64,000 bases of DNA from Pseudoflavonifractor phocaeensis (GCF_021531815.1 NZ_JADYUM010000002.1:1-64000); one strand, 5' to 3'; counted from the stretch's first letter, positions 25,216 to 32,944 are shown. Notes: generated from the sequence alone by a model not told the origin. Numbers and translations are program-made.

Positions 25216-25243
25216 GCAGTCAAGAATAAGGAGGAACGGTAAA

Positions 25244-26215
25244 ATGGAGATTATCAAATGGGTCGTAGTGGGTGTGGGGATCCTGTTCCTGCTCCTGCTG
25301 CTGAGTTCCTGTATCAAGGTCGTGCCCCAGTCCCGGGCTTTCGTAATCGAGCGCCTGGGCGCCTTCCGCACCGTGTGGGACGTGGGCCTGAAATTCAAGA
25401 TGCCCATCATTGAGCGGGTGGCGAAAAATGTGTCTCTGAAGGAGCAGGTGGTGGACTTTGCTCCCCAGCCCGTCATCACCAAGGACAACGTCACCATGCA
25501 GATCGATACCGTGGTCTATTTTCAGATCACCGACCCCAAGCTGTACACCTACGGCGTGGAAAACCCCCTGTCCGCCATCGAGAACCTGACCGCCACCACC
25601 CTGCGCAACATCATCGGCGATCTGGAGCTGGACCAGTCCCTCACCAGCCGGGACCACATCAACACCCAAATGCGGTCCATCCTGGACGAGGCCACCGATC
25701 CCTGGGGCATCAAGGTCAACCGTGTGGAGCTGAAAAACATCATGCCGCCCCGGGACATCCAGGAGTCCATGGAGAAGCAGATGCGGGCCGAGCGTGAGCG
25801 CCGTGAGGCCATTCTCCAGGCCGAGGGCCAGAAGCAGTCCCAGATCCTGGTGGCCGAGGGCGAGAAGCAGTCCGCCATCCTCCGGGCCGACGCGGCCAAG
25901 CAGGCGGCCATCCTCCAGGCCGAGGGCGCCAAGCAGGCCAAGATCCTGGAGGCCGAGGCCGAGGCCCAGGCCATCCTGAAGGTGCAGCAGGCCACCGCTG
26001 ACGCCATCAAGCTCATCAACGAGGCGGCCCCCGGGGACGCTGTCATCAAGATCAAGGCCCTGGAGGCCTTTACCGCCGCCGCCAACGGCAAGGCCACCAA
26101 GATCATCGTCCCCAGCGAGATCCAGGGCCTGGCCGGTCTGGCCGCCGCCGCCAAGACCGTCTTCGATACCGAGGACCCCAAGGCTACCATCACCAAAACC
26201 GTGCCCAAGCAGTGA
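25244..26215 (+). CDS. SPFH/band 7 (stomatin-like, QmcA-type) membrane protein
   Basis: A 323-residue protein with one N-terminal helix (~5-23), an SPFH domain (VVPQSRAFVIERLGAFRTVW and DNVTMQIDTVVYFQITDPK), then a long alanine/glutamate-rich coiled coil (~180-260) with repeated ILQAEGxKQ/ILxAEGEKQ heptads. The C-terminal part ends near KIIVPSEIQGLAGLAAAAKT. It forms oligomers organising membrane microdomains with NfeD and, in some bacteria, modulates FtsH-type proteolysis. The coiled-coil DNA is internally repetitive. Confidence 0.92.
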   Translation: MEIIKWVVVGVGILFLLLLLSSCIKVVPQSRAFVIERLGAFRTVWDVGLKFKMPIIERVAKNVSLKEQVVDFAPQPVITKDNVTMQIDTVVYFQITDPKLYTYGVENPLSAIENLTATTLRNIIGDLELDQSLTSRDHINTQMRSILDEATDPWGIKVNRVELKNIMPPRDIQESMEKQMRAERERREAILQAEGQKQSQILVAEGEKQSAILRADAAKQAAILQAEGAKQAKILEAEAEAQAILKVQQATADAIKLINEAAPGDAVIKIKALEAFTAAANGKATKIIVPSEIQGLAGLAAAAKTVFDTEDPKATITKTVPKQ

Positions 26216-26225
26216 TCCTGCGCCG

Positions 26226-26252
26226 CAGCCGCCCCGCCGGGCGGCTGTTTTT
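26226..26252 (+). terminator. Terminator after the nfeD-SPFH pair
   Basis: CAGCCGCCC-CGCC-GGGCGGCTG stem followed by TTTTTATT. Confidence 0.9.
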
Positions 26253-26294
26253 ATTCGATCAACTGCACTGGCAGCGGGAAAAGGGGAGGAACCA

Positions 26295-26738
26295 ATGGAA
26301 ATCAGACAGATGAATGCTAAGGATTATGACGCGGTCTATGGGTTGTGGATGTCCTGTACTGGGATGAGATTGAACGGTTTGGATGACTCCAGGGAGGGGA
26401 TCGAAACATTCCTGCGCCGCAATCCGGACACCTGCTTCGTGGCGGTGGCCGGCGATGGGCGCGTGGTGGGAGCGATCCTGGGAGGCAATGATGGCCGCAG
26501 GGGCTACCTTTATCATACGGCGGTCCATCCGGATTTCCGGAAACAGGGGATCGGCCGGAGACTGGTCGGGAAGGCCCTGGAGGCCTTTGAGGCCTGCGGG
26601 ATCCATAAGGTGGCTCTGGTAGCCTTTGAGCGGAACCGGGAAGGAAACTTGTTTTGGGAGAAAATGGGCTTTTCCCCTCGGGAGGACCTGGTATACCGGA
26701 ATAGGGCACTGGCAGAAATGACGCTGACCGACACGTAG
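26295..26738 (+). CDS. GNAT family N-acetyltransferase
   Basis: A 147-residue acetyltransferase with motif A GYLYHTAVHPDFRKQGIGRR (Q/RxxGxG/A) and the later FWEKMGFSPREDLVYRN motif B. The N-terminus MEIRQMNAKDYDAVYGLW is typical of YpeA/RimI-like small GNATs. ATG follows AAGGGGAGGAACCA. Substrate unknown; it is isolated between a terminator and the deacetylase gene. Confidence 0.88.
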   Translation: MEIRQMNAKDYDAVYGLWMSCTGMRLNGLDDSREGIETFLRRNPDTCFVAVAGDGRVVGAILGGNDGRRGYLYHTAVHPDFRKQGIGRRLVGKALEAFEACGIHKVALVAFERNREGNLFWEKMGFSPREDLVYRNRALAEMTLTDT

Positions 26739-26845
26739 CATCCGGTGAAGCAGCCATTCCGTCAAAATAACAGAAATTTCAAGACAAAAAACCGCGCGCC
26801 CGTCACATACTGATGCTGAATGGCGTTGGAAAGGGGCGCGGTGGT

Positions 26846-27607
26846 GTGAAAGGAAACGGAGTACGGGGCGTGGGGCTTGGCCTCTTGGCGGCATGTCTGG
26901 CACTGGCAATCGGGCCGGGGACAGGCACGGAGGTCCGCCCCGCCGGAGGCGGGGCCATGGTGGAACTGGATACGGGAGAAGCACCCCTAGTTGCCCTCAC
27001 CTTTGATGACGGGCCGCGAAACGCTACCACCGGCCGATTGCTGGAGGGGCTGGCCCTGCGGGAGGTGCCTGCCACCTTCTTCCTGGTGGGAGAGCGGATT
27101 GCTGGCAGTGAGGACCTGATCCGGGAGATGGCGGCGGAAGGACACCAGATCGGCATCCATACCTACGACCATGTGCGGGTGACCGAGCTGTCCCGAGCAG
27201 ATTTCGACCTTCAGGTCAGCAAGACCAGGGCGCTGCTGACGGATATTCTGGGACAGGGGGACTACTGGCTCCGGCCCCCTTACGGCATTGTGGACCGGTC
27301 GGTGGAGCAGTGGGCGGATGGACCGCTGATCCTGTGGTCGGTGGACCCGGAGGACTGGAAATACCAGGACGCCGACCGGATCGTGGACTGTGTGACCAGA
27401 CAGGTGGAAGACGGGGATATCATTCTCATGCACGACATCTATGACACCTCGGTGGACGCCGCCCTGCGGATCGTGGACGAGCTGCTGGACCGGGGATATT
27501 GCTTTGTCACGGTGGAGCAGCTGATGGACCTGCGGGGCGTTCAGCCGGAGAACGGGGGCTTGTACACCGCCCTGTGCCCGGAGAAAAATGGAGGACACCC
27601 GGATTAA
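26846..27607 (+). CDS. Secreted polysaccharide deacetylase (NodB homology)
   Basis: A 253-residue protein with an N-terminal hydrophobic export or anchor segment (~8-28) and a NodB domain: LTFDDGPR (catalytic Asp ~54), GIHTYDH metal histidines, RPPYG, and the C-terminal ILMHD. All catalytic positions appear intact, so it probably removes acetyl groups from peptidoglycan or chitin-like sugars. I prefer GTG 26846 (9 nt after AAAGGGG); an ATG at 26813 would add 11 residues but lacks a ribosome site. Confidence 0.88.
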   Translation: MKGNGVRGVGLGLLAACLALAIGPGTGTEVRPAGGGAMVELDTGEAPLVALTFDDGPRNATTGRLLEGLALREVPATFFLVGERIAGSEDLIREMAAEGHQIGIHTYDHVRVTELSRADFDLQVSKTRALLTDILGQGDYWLRPPYGIVDRSVEQWADGPLILWSVDPEDWKYQDADRIVDCVTRQVEDGDIILMHDIYDTSVDAALRIVDELLDRGYCFVTVEQLMDLRGVQPENGGLYTALCPEKNGGHPD

Positions 27608-27621
27608 ATTTGTAAAAGTGA

Positions 27622-27650
27622 TTGTAATTTTTTCTCCTTTCATGTACACT
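27622..27650 (+). promoter_or_regulatory. Promoter of the 58-residue membrane protein gene
   Basis: TTGTAA (27622-27627), 17-bp spacer, TACACT (27645-27650), 31 bp before the ATG at 27682. Confidence 0.55.
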
Positions 27651-27681
27651 AAAGGCAGCAGTCCACATCAAAGGAGGAAAC

Positions 27682-27858
27682 ATGGATATGAAAGTGGCTC
27701 GTTTTGTACTGAAGATCGTGGCTCTGTCTCTGGGAGCCGCCGCGGCCGTCTGTGCCATTATCGCTTACTGGGATAAACTGACTGAATTGGGCGACTGCGC
27801 CAAGGAAAAGCTCCAGCGCAAGGCCTGCGCTTCCGAGTACGACGACTACGAGGAGTAA
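27682..27858 (+). CDS. Small single-helix membrane protein, unknown function
   Basis: A 58-residue protein beginning MDMKVARFVLKIVALSLGAA, with one hydrophobic helix (~8-29), a charged segment containing CAKEKLQRKACAS and an acidic tail (EYDDYEE). The ATG follows a textbook AAAGGAGGAAAC, and promoter and terminator bracket it, so it is very likely a real monocistronic gene. I do not recognise the family; two cysteines (~42, 51) in the soluble part are notable. Confidence 0.75.
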   Translation: MDMKVARFVLKIVALSLGAAAAVCAIIAYWDKLTELGDCAKEKLQRKACASEYDDYEE

Positions 27859-27873
27859 TACAGCGAATAAAAA

Positions 27874-27906
27874 CGACCGCCGGTATTTTTCCGGCGGCCG
27901 TTTTTT
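27874..27906 (+). terminator. Terminator after the small membrane protein
   Basis: CGACCGCCGG / CCGGCGGCCG stem (one mismatch) followed by TTTTTT. Confidence 0.85.
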
Positions 27907-27910
27907 GCAC

Positions 27911-28429
27911 TCAGAAGGCGTACCACTTTAAACAGTCCCGGTCTCTGGTGCGTTTCAGGAGGAGGACGGACAGCAGCCTGTCGGCCAGCACAGTGGTCAG
28001 GGCCATCCAACTGACAGGGCCGGGAATGGCCCGGAGCAGGGGAGACAGGGCGGGGTGGACCCAGTAGACCAGGGGGAGGGTGAGCAATCCCCAGGCCAGG
28101 GAAAAGGGCAGGCACACCCGCCCCTGTATGCTGCCGGGCAGGCCCCGGTAGTCCCAGAAGGACACCCCCAGCCCCTCCTCATAAAAGAGCGCCATCAGGT
28201 ATTCTGCCGCCGTGGCGGCCAGAGTTCCCCACAGAAAGAGGACAAGGGGATGGGGGGCCGCGCGGGGGGCGAGCAGCAGGATGGCGCAGGCCCCCAGACC
28301 GTATACCGGACACAGGGGCAGCACCAGCAGACACTTCCGGTCGGGCCGTCCTCCGGTGGCCCGGGCAAAGGATATTTCCAGCAGAAACCCTAAAAAGCTG
28401 TAAACCGTAAAACTCCAAAACCAGATCAA
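27911..28429 (-). CDS. CmpB-like (putative ABC transporter permease) membrane protein
   Basis: A 172-residue membrane protein with about five helices and the family pattern WSFTVYSFLGFLLEISFARA, then RKCLLVLPLCPVYGLGACAI, EYLMALFYEEGLGVSFWDY and GRVCLPFSLAWGLL. These blocks define the widespread CmpB-like membrane family, whose function is not established. Proposed start is TTG 28429, just after GGAGGG; ATG 28480 and ATG 28522 would extend it but lack ribosome sites. Confidence 0.75.
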   Translation of the reverse strand: MIWFWSFTVYSFLGFLLEISFARATGGRPDRKCLLVLPLCPVYGLGACAILLLAPRAAPHPLVLFLWGTLAATAAEYLMALFYEEGLGVSFWDYRGLPGSIQGRVCLPFSLAWGLLTLPLVYWVHPALSPLLRAIPGPVSWMALTTVLADRLLSVLLLKRTRDRDCLKWYAF

Positions 28430-28574
28430 AACGGACCCTCCATTTCCAACCTTAGGGTAGCGGAAATGAGGGGATTTCATGCGGCCAAATTTTAGCCATT
28501 GAAACCAATTTACCAATCTCAAGGGTTAATCCCAGGGGCGTTTCGGGGAAAAGTGGAAAAGTTCCCGACGTGCC

Positions 28575-28603
28575 TTGCGGAACAGGCCGGTTTGTGATAG
28601 GAT
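28575..28603 (+). promoter_or_regulatory. Weak promoter candidate for pyrB
   Basis: TTGCGG, 17-bp spacer, TAGGAT, 35 bp before the pyrB start. No PyrR attenuator-like structure was seen in the short leader. Confidence 0.35.
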
Positions 28604-28638
28604 ATTTCGGAGAAAAAATCAATGAGGAGTGGGATGCG

Positions 28639-29700
28639 ATGAGGCACCTGATCGATTTTGGCGATCTGCCCCGGGAGGAGTGGGACGCGCTCTATGCCCG
28701 GGCCAGCCAGATCATAGACGCCCCTGAACAGTTTATTGATGTGTGCCGGGGCAAGGTGGCCGCGTCTTTGTTTTACGAGCCCTCTACCCGGACCAATTTT
28801 TCTTTTCAGACCGCCATGCTGCGGTTGGGCGGAACGGTGTTCGGCTTCGCCGATCCCAATTCCTCCTCGGTGGCCAAGGGAGAGACACTAAAGGACACCA
28901 TCAAGATGGTGTCGGGTTACGCGGACGTCATCGTCATGCGCACCCCCTGGGAGGGGGCGGCCAAGGCGGCCTCCCTGTACTCCAACGTGCCTGTCATCAA
29001 TGCCGGCGACGGTGGCCACATGCACCCCACCCAGACCATGGCCGACCTGACCACCATGACCAAGTTGCTGGGCCGGGTGGACGGCCTGTCTCTGGGCCTG
29101 TGCGGCGACCTGAAAAACGGCCGCACCGTCCACTCTCTCATCAAGGCCATGGCAAAGTTCAAGGACATTAAGTTTTTCCTCATCTCCCCACGGGAACTGG
29201 CGGTGCCTGAGTATATGCGCACCTTCATGAAGGAAAACAACATGCGTTTTACGGAGGTCACGGGCCTGGAGGCGGTCATTCCCCAGCTGGACGTGCTGTA
29301 TATGACCCGGATCCAGCGGGAGCGGTTCGTGGACCCCCTGGAGTACGAACGGAACAAGGGCATTTACATCCTGACCCGGCGGAAGCTGGACCGGGCCAAG
29401 GAGAAGATGTTGGTCATGCACCCCCTGCCCCGTGTGGACGAGATCACAGTGGACGTGGACGACGATCCCAGGGCGGCTTATTTCCAGCAGGCCCGGTACG
29501 GCATGTTCGCCCGGATGGCCCTGCTGGAGCATTTGGCCCTCCAGCCCCGGTGGGATACGGTGCCTCCGGTGGAGATCGGCACTAAGCCCGTCTGCACCAA
29601 CCCCCGCTGCATCACCCAGACCCAGCCCTATCTGCCCCCTCTGGTGAAGAAGATCGGCGGAGTGGACTGCTGTGGGTTCTGCGACGCGGCCTTGCGGTAA
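28639..29700 (+). CDS. pyrB: Aspartate carbamoyltransferase with C-terminal PyrI-like zinc module
   Basis: A 353-residue catalytic chain of pyrimidine synthesis. The carbamoyl phosphate loop FYEPSTRTNFSFQ, SSVAKGETLKDT, DGGHMHPTQT and MHPLPRVDEI show an intact transcarbamoylase; the usual length is ~305-315. The extra ~40 residues carry CTNPRC (Cys 319, 324) and CCGFC (344, 345, 348). C-x4-C then C-x2-C matches the zinc site of the PyrI regulatory chain, without PyrI's nucleotide-binding domain. ATG 28639 follows GAGGAGTGGGATGCG. It is monocistronic. Confidence 0.93.
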   Translation: MRHLIDFGDLPREEWDALYARASQIIDAPEQFIDVCRGKVAASLFYEPSTRTNFSFQTAMLRLGGTVFGFADPNSSSVAKGETLKDTIKMVSGYADVIVMRTPWEGAAKAASLYSNVPVINAGDGGHMHPTQTMADLTTMTKLLGRVDGLSLGLCGDLKNGRTVHSLIKAMAKFKDIKFFLISPRELAVPEYMRTFMKENNMRFTEVTGLEAVIPQLDVLYMTRIQRERFVDPLEYERNKGIYILTRRKLDRAKEKMLVMHPLPRVDEITVDVDDDPRAAYFQQARYGMFARMALLEHLALQPRWDTVPPVEIGTKPVCTNPRCITQTQPYLPPLVKKIGGVDCCGFCDAALR

Positions 29701-29713
29701 GGAAAAAGTTGCA

Positions 29714-29744
29714 ACCGCCCGCTTTCCGGTGGAAAGCGGGCGGT
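29714..29744 (+). terminator. Hairpin terminator after pyrB
   Basis: ACCGCCCGCTTTCC / GGAAAGCGGGCGGT perfect 14-bp stem with 3-nt loop, followed by ATTT. Confidence 0.75.
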
Positions 29745-29810
29745 ATTTCGGAGAAATAATTTAGTTCGCTATTGTGAAAAAGAAAAAATTCAGAAATCAA
29801 GAAAAAGGGA

Positions 29811-29840
29811 TTGACAAAACAGGTAAATGTATGATATTCT
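29811..29840 (+). promoter_or_regulatory. Promoter of the five-tRNA cluster
   Basis: TTGACA (29811-29816) with TATTCT (29835-29840, 18-bp spacer) or GATATT (29833-29838, 16-bp spacer). The tRNA-Gly gene begins 35 bp further on. Confidence 0.7.
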
Positions 29841-29874
29841 GTTGTGGCTGATGTGAGAGGAACGCGCCGTCCAT

Positions 29875-29948
29875 GCGGGTGTAGTTCAATGGTAGAATCC
29901 CAGCCTTCCAAGCTGGTCGCGTGGGTTCGATTCCCATCACCCGCTCCA
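29875..29948 (+). tRNA. tRNA-Gly (TCC)
   Basis: Acceptor GCGGGTG pairs with CACCCGC; anticodon loop CTTCCAA gives TCC; GGTTCGATTCC T-arm; CCA encoded. 74 nt. Confidence 0.97.
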
Positions 29949-29951
29949 AAT

Positions 29952-30028
<77 letters not shown>

Positions 30029-30066
30029 TCTTATGATGCGCGGCTCCTTTCATTTCACAACATATG

Positions 30067-30143
<77 letters not shown>

Positions 30144-30210
30144 CATCTATAGGCGGGAGGGCCGGAGCTTCGGCTCCGGCCCTTGCCTGTCCTCTTGTCG
30201 CCGCAGATAC

Positions 30211-30285
30211 AGGGGTGTAGCCAAGTGGTAAGGCAAGGGACTTTGACTCCCTCACTCGCTGGTTCGAGTCCAGCCATCCCTGCCA
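30211..30285 (+). tRNA. tRNA-Gln (TTG)
   Basis: Acceptor AGGGGTG / CATCCCT; anticodon loop CTTTGAC gives TTG; GGTTCGAGTCC; CCA encoded. 75 nt. Confidence 0.96.
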
Positions 30286-30290
30286 CTTCG

Positions 30291-30405
30291 TTGGTGCGGG
30301 CTGCATATCGTCTGCTTTGCCCTGGCGGCCAAAGCGCACTCATTCCGCCGCACCGCCTCCCCAAACCGCAATCGCTTTACTGGATTGCGGTTTGGCTGCC
30401 GCCTT
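30291..30405 (+). repeat. tRNA-associated repeat, copy 1
   Basis: Contains GCATATCGTCTGC, then GCGCACTCATTCCGCCGC, then the palindrome CCAAACCGCAATC-loop-GATTGCGGTTTGG (30361-30395; loop GCTTTACTG). It aligns with copy 2 downstream of tRNA-Lys in the same order of blocks. Confidence 0.65.
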
Positions 30406-30428
30406 CGGCTTTCCGTAATTGAATATCT

Positions 30429-30504
30429 GACTCAGTAGCTCAGTCGGTAGAGCAACTGCCTTTTAAGCCGTGGGTCCGGGGTTCGAGTCCCCGCTGGGTC
30501 ACCA
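30429..30504 (+). tRNA. tRNA-Lys (TTT)
   Basis: Acceptor GACTCAG / CTGGGTC; anticodon loop CTTTTAA gives TTT; GGTTCGAGTCC; CCA encoded. Last of the five tRNAs. Confidence 0.97.
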
Positions 30505-30544
30505 ACTCGTCGCAAGCGTCATATCGCTTGCGACGAGTTTTTTT
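30505..30544 (+). terminator. Terminator of the tRNA cluster
   Basis: ACTCGTCGCAAGCG-TCATAT-CGCTTGCGACGAGT, 14-bp perfect stem followed by a run of seven T. It is also the first block of repeat copy 2. Confidence 0.85.
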
Positions 30545-30640
30545 ATGCTCCGCATCAAAAACTCATCGTGCGCTCATTCTGCTGCTCCTCGTTTCCGAAC
30601 CGGATTCGCTTCGCTGGATTCCGGTTCGGGTTTGGATGCG
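30505..30640 (+). repeat. tRNA-associated repeat, copy 2
   Basis: Same block order as copy 1: TCATATCGCTTGCG, GTGCGCTCATTCTGCTGC, then palindrome CCGAACCGGA / TCCGGTTCGG (30595-30629) with loop core GCTTCGCTG. Two stem positions changed as compensatory pairs relative to copy 1. Confidence 0.65.
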
Positions 30641-30684
30641 GAATGGTAGCCTGCACCTCGAAAGTGTTCACGCTTTCCACGTCG

Positions 30685-30775
30685 TTGCGGACTTCGTATC
30701 GTTCGCGACGACTTTTATTTAAAAGTCATAACTTGATCACTGGCTGCGCTCCCCTTGCTTTTCCCGACAGGATAT
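30685..30775 (+). repeat. tRNA-associated repeat, degenerate copy 3
   Basis: GTCGTTGCGGAC-loop-GTTCGCGACGAC (with G-T pairs) followed by TTTTATTT resembles the first block of copy 2. GGCTGCGCTCCCCTTGCTTTTCC resembles the second block. The final palindrome is absent. Confidence 0.4.
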
Positions 30776-30783
30776 TCTATAAT
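30755..30783 (+). promoter_or_regulatory. Promoter of the DUF4352-like lipoprotein gene
   Basis: TTGCTT (30755-30760), 17-bp spacer, TATAAT (30778-30783), within the tail of repeat copy 3. Confidence 0.6.
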
Positions 30784-30817
30784 CGGTTTACATCATAGAT
30801 AGGGGAGCGGATGCGCC

Positions 30818-31357
30818 GTGAGGCTCCGGAGAATTAGAAAGATACTGCTGGTGCTGAGTCTGGCAGCCGCATTGCTGATCGGGGGCTGTTCCTCGGGGAC
30901 AGGCGTGGAAAAGAACCAGTTTGAAGTGGGAGATAAGGTGTCCACCTATTGGTTCGACTTCACGGTGGACCAGGTGGAGACGGCGGATTTCTTTGGCAGC
31001 TATACGGCCCGGGAGGGGTGCCGGCTGGCGGTGTGTCATCTGACCATCAAAAACACCTTTGACGAGGATGTGCCCATGGGTTGGGCTGATTTCATTCTCC
31101 AGTGGGAGAGCACAGGGGAGGATGCCGGTTCTTCGGGGGAAATGGAGGGGGCCTACACCCTGCCCCAGTACACCCAGGACCAATTCCTGGACGAGTATAC
31201 CCTGGAGAAAGGCGGACAGCGGGAGGGCCTGCTGGTCTTTGAGGTGCCCCAAGGGGTGTCCCGGGCGGCGCTGGTCTTTCAGGAACTGTATGCCGACGGA
31301 GAGAACGCCAGTCAGTACACCGAGGGCAGCGCTTACTACGTCTGGATGGAATTATGA
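30818..31357 (+). CDS. Lipoprotein with DUF4352-like immunoglobulin fold
   Basis: A 179-residue protein: lipoprotein signal with lipobox IGGC (Cys ~24) after LVLSLAAALLIGG, then a single beta-rich domain (YWFDFTVDQVETADFFGSYT, LAVCHLTIKNTFDEDVPMG, then REGLLVFEVPQGVSRAALVF) resembling DUF4352/TelA-type extracellular domains. GTG start 30818 lies 11 nt after GGGGAG. Function unknown; probably surface-exposed. Confidence 0.8.
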   Translation: MRLRRIRKILLVLSLAAALLIGGCSSGTGVEKNQFEVGDKVSTYWFDFTVDQVETADFFGSYTAREGCRLAVCHLTIKNTFDEDVPMGWADFILQWESTGEDAGSSGEMEGAYTLPQYTQDQFLDEYTLEKGGQREGLLVFEVPQGVSRAALVFQELYADGENASQYTEGSAYYVWMEL

Positions 31358-31362
31358 AAGAG

Positions 31363-31393
31363 GGGGAAGGGAGAGTCCTTCCCCTTGCTTTTT
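31363..31393 (+). terminator. Terminator after the lipoprotein gene
   Basis: GGGGAAGG / CCTTCCCC stem with 6-nt loop followed by TTGCTTTTT; the first six bases of this tract also serve as a -35 element for the next promoter. Confidence 0.75.
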
Positions 31394-31413
31394 GCTCCGG
31401 GCTGGGGTATGAT
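31385..31413 (+). promoter_or_regulatory. Candidate tatD promoter overlapping the previous terminator
   Basis: TTGCTT (31385-31390), 17-bp spacer, TATGAT (31408-31413). The leader before tatD would be about 120 nt. Confidence 0.5.
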
Positions 31414-31537
31414 AATGTCTGCTGAACAAACTGCTTTTCGGCTGATCTGCGCGGCTGCCGCACTATTTCATCAAAAGAACCGGGTTTGTTCCGTAGGCAT
31501 TATGATATGGACCAGCCGCAAACAAGAGGTGAATTTC

Positions 31538-32308
31538 ATGCGCGTATTTGATACCCACGCCCACTATGACTCCGGGGCCTTCAACGGTGACCGGATGGAG
31601 GTGTTGGCCTCCATGCCGGAAAAGGGCGTGGAGTTGATCTTAAATCCCGGCTGCGATCTGGACAGCTCCCGGACCGCCGTCTCCCTGGCGGAGCAATTTC
31701 CCTATGTCTACGCCGCCGTGGGGGTCCACCCCTCCGACTGCGAGGGCTTTGACGGGCACACCGTGGAGGAACTGCGGGCCTTGGCGGCCCACCCCAAGGT
31801 GCGGGCCGTCGGGGAGATCGGCCTGGACTACTACTGGAAGGACAACCCGCCCCGGGATTTCCAGAAGCAGGTGTTCCATACCCAGATGGAGCTGGCGGAG
31901 GAGTTGTCCCTCCCTGTGATCATCCATGACCGGGAGGCCCACCAGGACTGCCTGGAGGTCGTGAAGTGCCATCCCAAGGTCAGGGGCGTGTACCACTGTT
32001 ACTCCGGCAGTCTGGAGGACGCCAAGGTGCTGGTGAAGCTGGGCTGGATGCTCTCCTTCACCGGGGTGGTGACCTATAAAAACGCCCGAAAGTCCCTGGA
32101 GGTCATCGACTGGCTGCCCATGGACCGAATCATGATCGAGACCGACTCCCCCTACCTGACCCCCGAGCCCTTCCGGGGCAAGCGGAACGACTCGGGCCAT
32201 GTCCACCTGGTGGCCGAGACCATCGCCCGGGTGAAGGGAATGGACCCGGAAGAGGTGGCCCGGATCACCCTGGAGAACGGCAAACGGTTTTTTGGAATTG
32301 ACGGCTGA
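31538..32308 (+). CDS. tatD: TatD family metal-dependent hydrolase (DNase)
   Basis: A 256-residue TIM-barrel hydrolase: FDTHAHYD metal site at the start, AVGEIGLDYY with the metal glutamate, VIIHDREAH, YHCYSGS and IETDSPYLTPEPFRGKRNDS. TatD proteins are 3'-5' exonucleases involved in DNA fragmentation or repair. ATG 31538 follows AAGAGGTGAATTTC. A radical SAM protein of the TatD-associated family starts 15 bp downstream. Confidence 0.95.
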   Translation: MRVFDTHAHYDSGAFNGDRMEVLASMPEKGVELILNPGCDLDSSRTAVSLAEQFPYVYAAVGVHPSDCEGFDGHTVEELRALAAHPKVRAVGEIGLDYYWKDNPPRDFQKQVFHTQMELAEELSLPVIIHDREAHQDCLEVVKCHPKVRGVYHCYSGSLEDAKVLVKLGWMLSFTGVVTYKNARKSLEVIDWLPMDRIMIETDSPYLTPEPFRGKRNDSGHVHLVAETIARVKGMDPEEVARITLENGKRFFGIDG

Positions 32309-32323
32309 AAGGAAGAGATACCC

Positions 32324-32944
32324 ATGACTATCACCTATGAATATGAAGGCGCGCTGTACGTCAACCTGACCAACAAATGCAACTGCAACTGTGAATTCTG
32401 CCTGCGCCACGGCAAGGCCCAGGGCTCCATCTACACCGAGGACTCCCTCTGGCTGGAGCGGGAGCCCACCCGCCAGGAGGCCCTGGACAGCTTCCTCAGC
32501 CGGGACATCCCCGCCTACCGGGAGATCGTCTTCTGCGGCTACGGCGAGCCCACTTACCGCATGGATGACATTCTCTGGCTGGTGGACCGGCTGAAGGAGA
32601 AATTCGGGGATAAGCTGCCCCCGGTGCGCATCAACACCAACGGCCACGCCAACCTGATCCAGGGCCGGGACGTGTGCCCCGACCTGAAGGGCCGCATCGA
32701 CACCGTGTCCATCTCCCTCAACGCCATTACGGCGGAGGAGTATGTGGCCCTGTGCCATCCCATCCAGGGAGAGACTGCCTATCAGGCCATGCTGGACTTC
32801 GCAAAGGAGGCCAAGGAGTATGTGCCCCACGTGGTCATGACCATTGTGGACAAGGATAAGAGCCCCGAGGAGATCGAGACCTGCAAACAGATTGCCGCCG
32901 GACTGGGGGTCAACCTGCGTATCCGGTCTTTTATTGATTCCTGA
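32324..32944 (+). CDS. TatD-associated radical SAM protein
   Basis: A 206-residue radical SAM enzyme with the cluster motif in NKCNCNCEFCLRHG (CxxxCxxC within ~19-26), the GYGEPTYR loop and VRINTNGHANLI. This matches the family found repeatedly next to tatD; its substrate is unknown. The short length lacks extra C-terminal iron-sulfur domains. ATG follows GGAAGAGATACCC and the gene is followed by a very strong hairpin. Confidence 0.88.
   Translation: MTITYEYEGALYVNLTNKCNCNCEFCLRHGKAQGSIYTEDSLWLEREPTRQEALDSFLSRDIPAYREIVFCGYGEPTYRMDDILWLVDRLKEKFGDKLPPVRINTNGHANLIQGRDVCPDLKGRIDTVSISLNAITAEEYVALCHPIQGETAYQAMLDFAKEAKEYVPHVVMTIVDKDKSPEEIETCKQIAAGLGVNLRIRSFIDS

Noticed and set aside
25770-25985. 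Tandem DNA repeats in the SPFH gene
   Set aside because: These are heptad-type coding repeats (ILQAEGxKQ) of the coiled coil, normal for SPFH proteins, not a mobile or CRISPR repeat.
30159-30182. Terminator between tRNA-His and tRNA-Gln (10-bp stem with TTCG loop)
   Set aside because: No T-run follows and the next tRNA is on the same strand; more likely a processing or stabilising hairpin.
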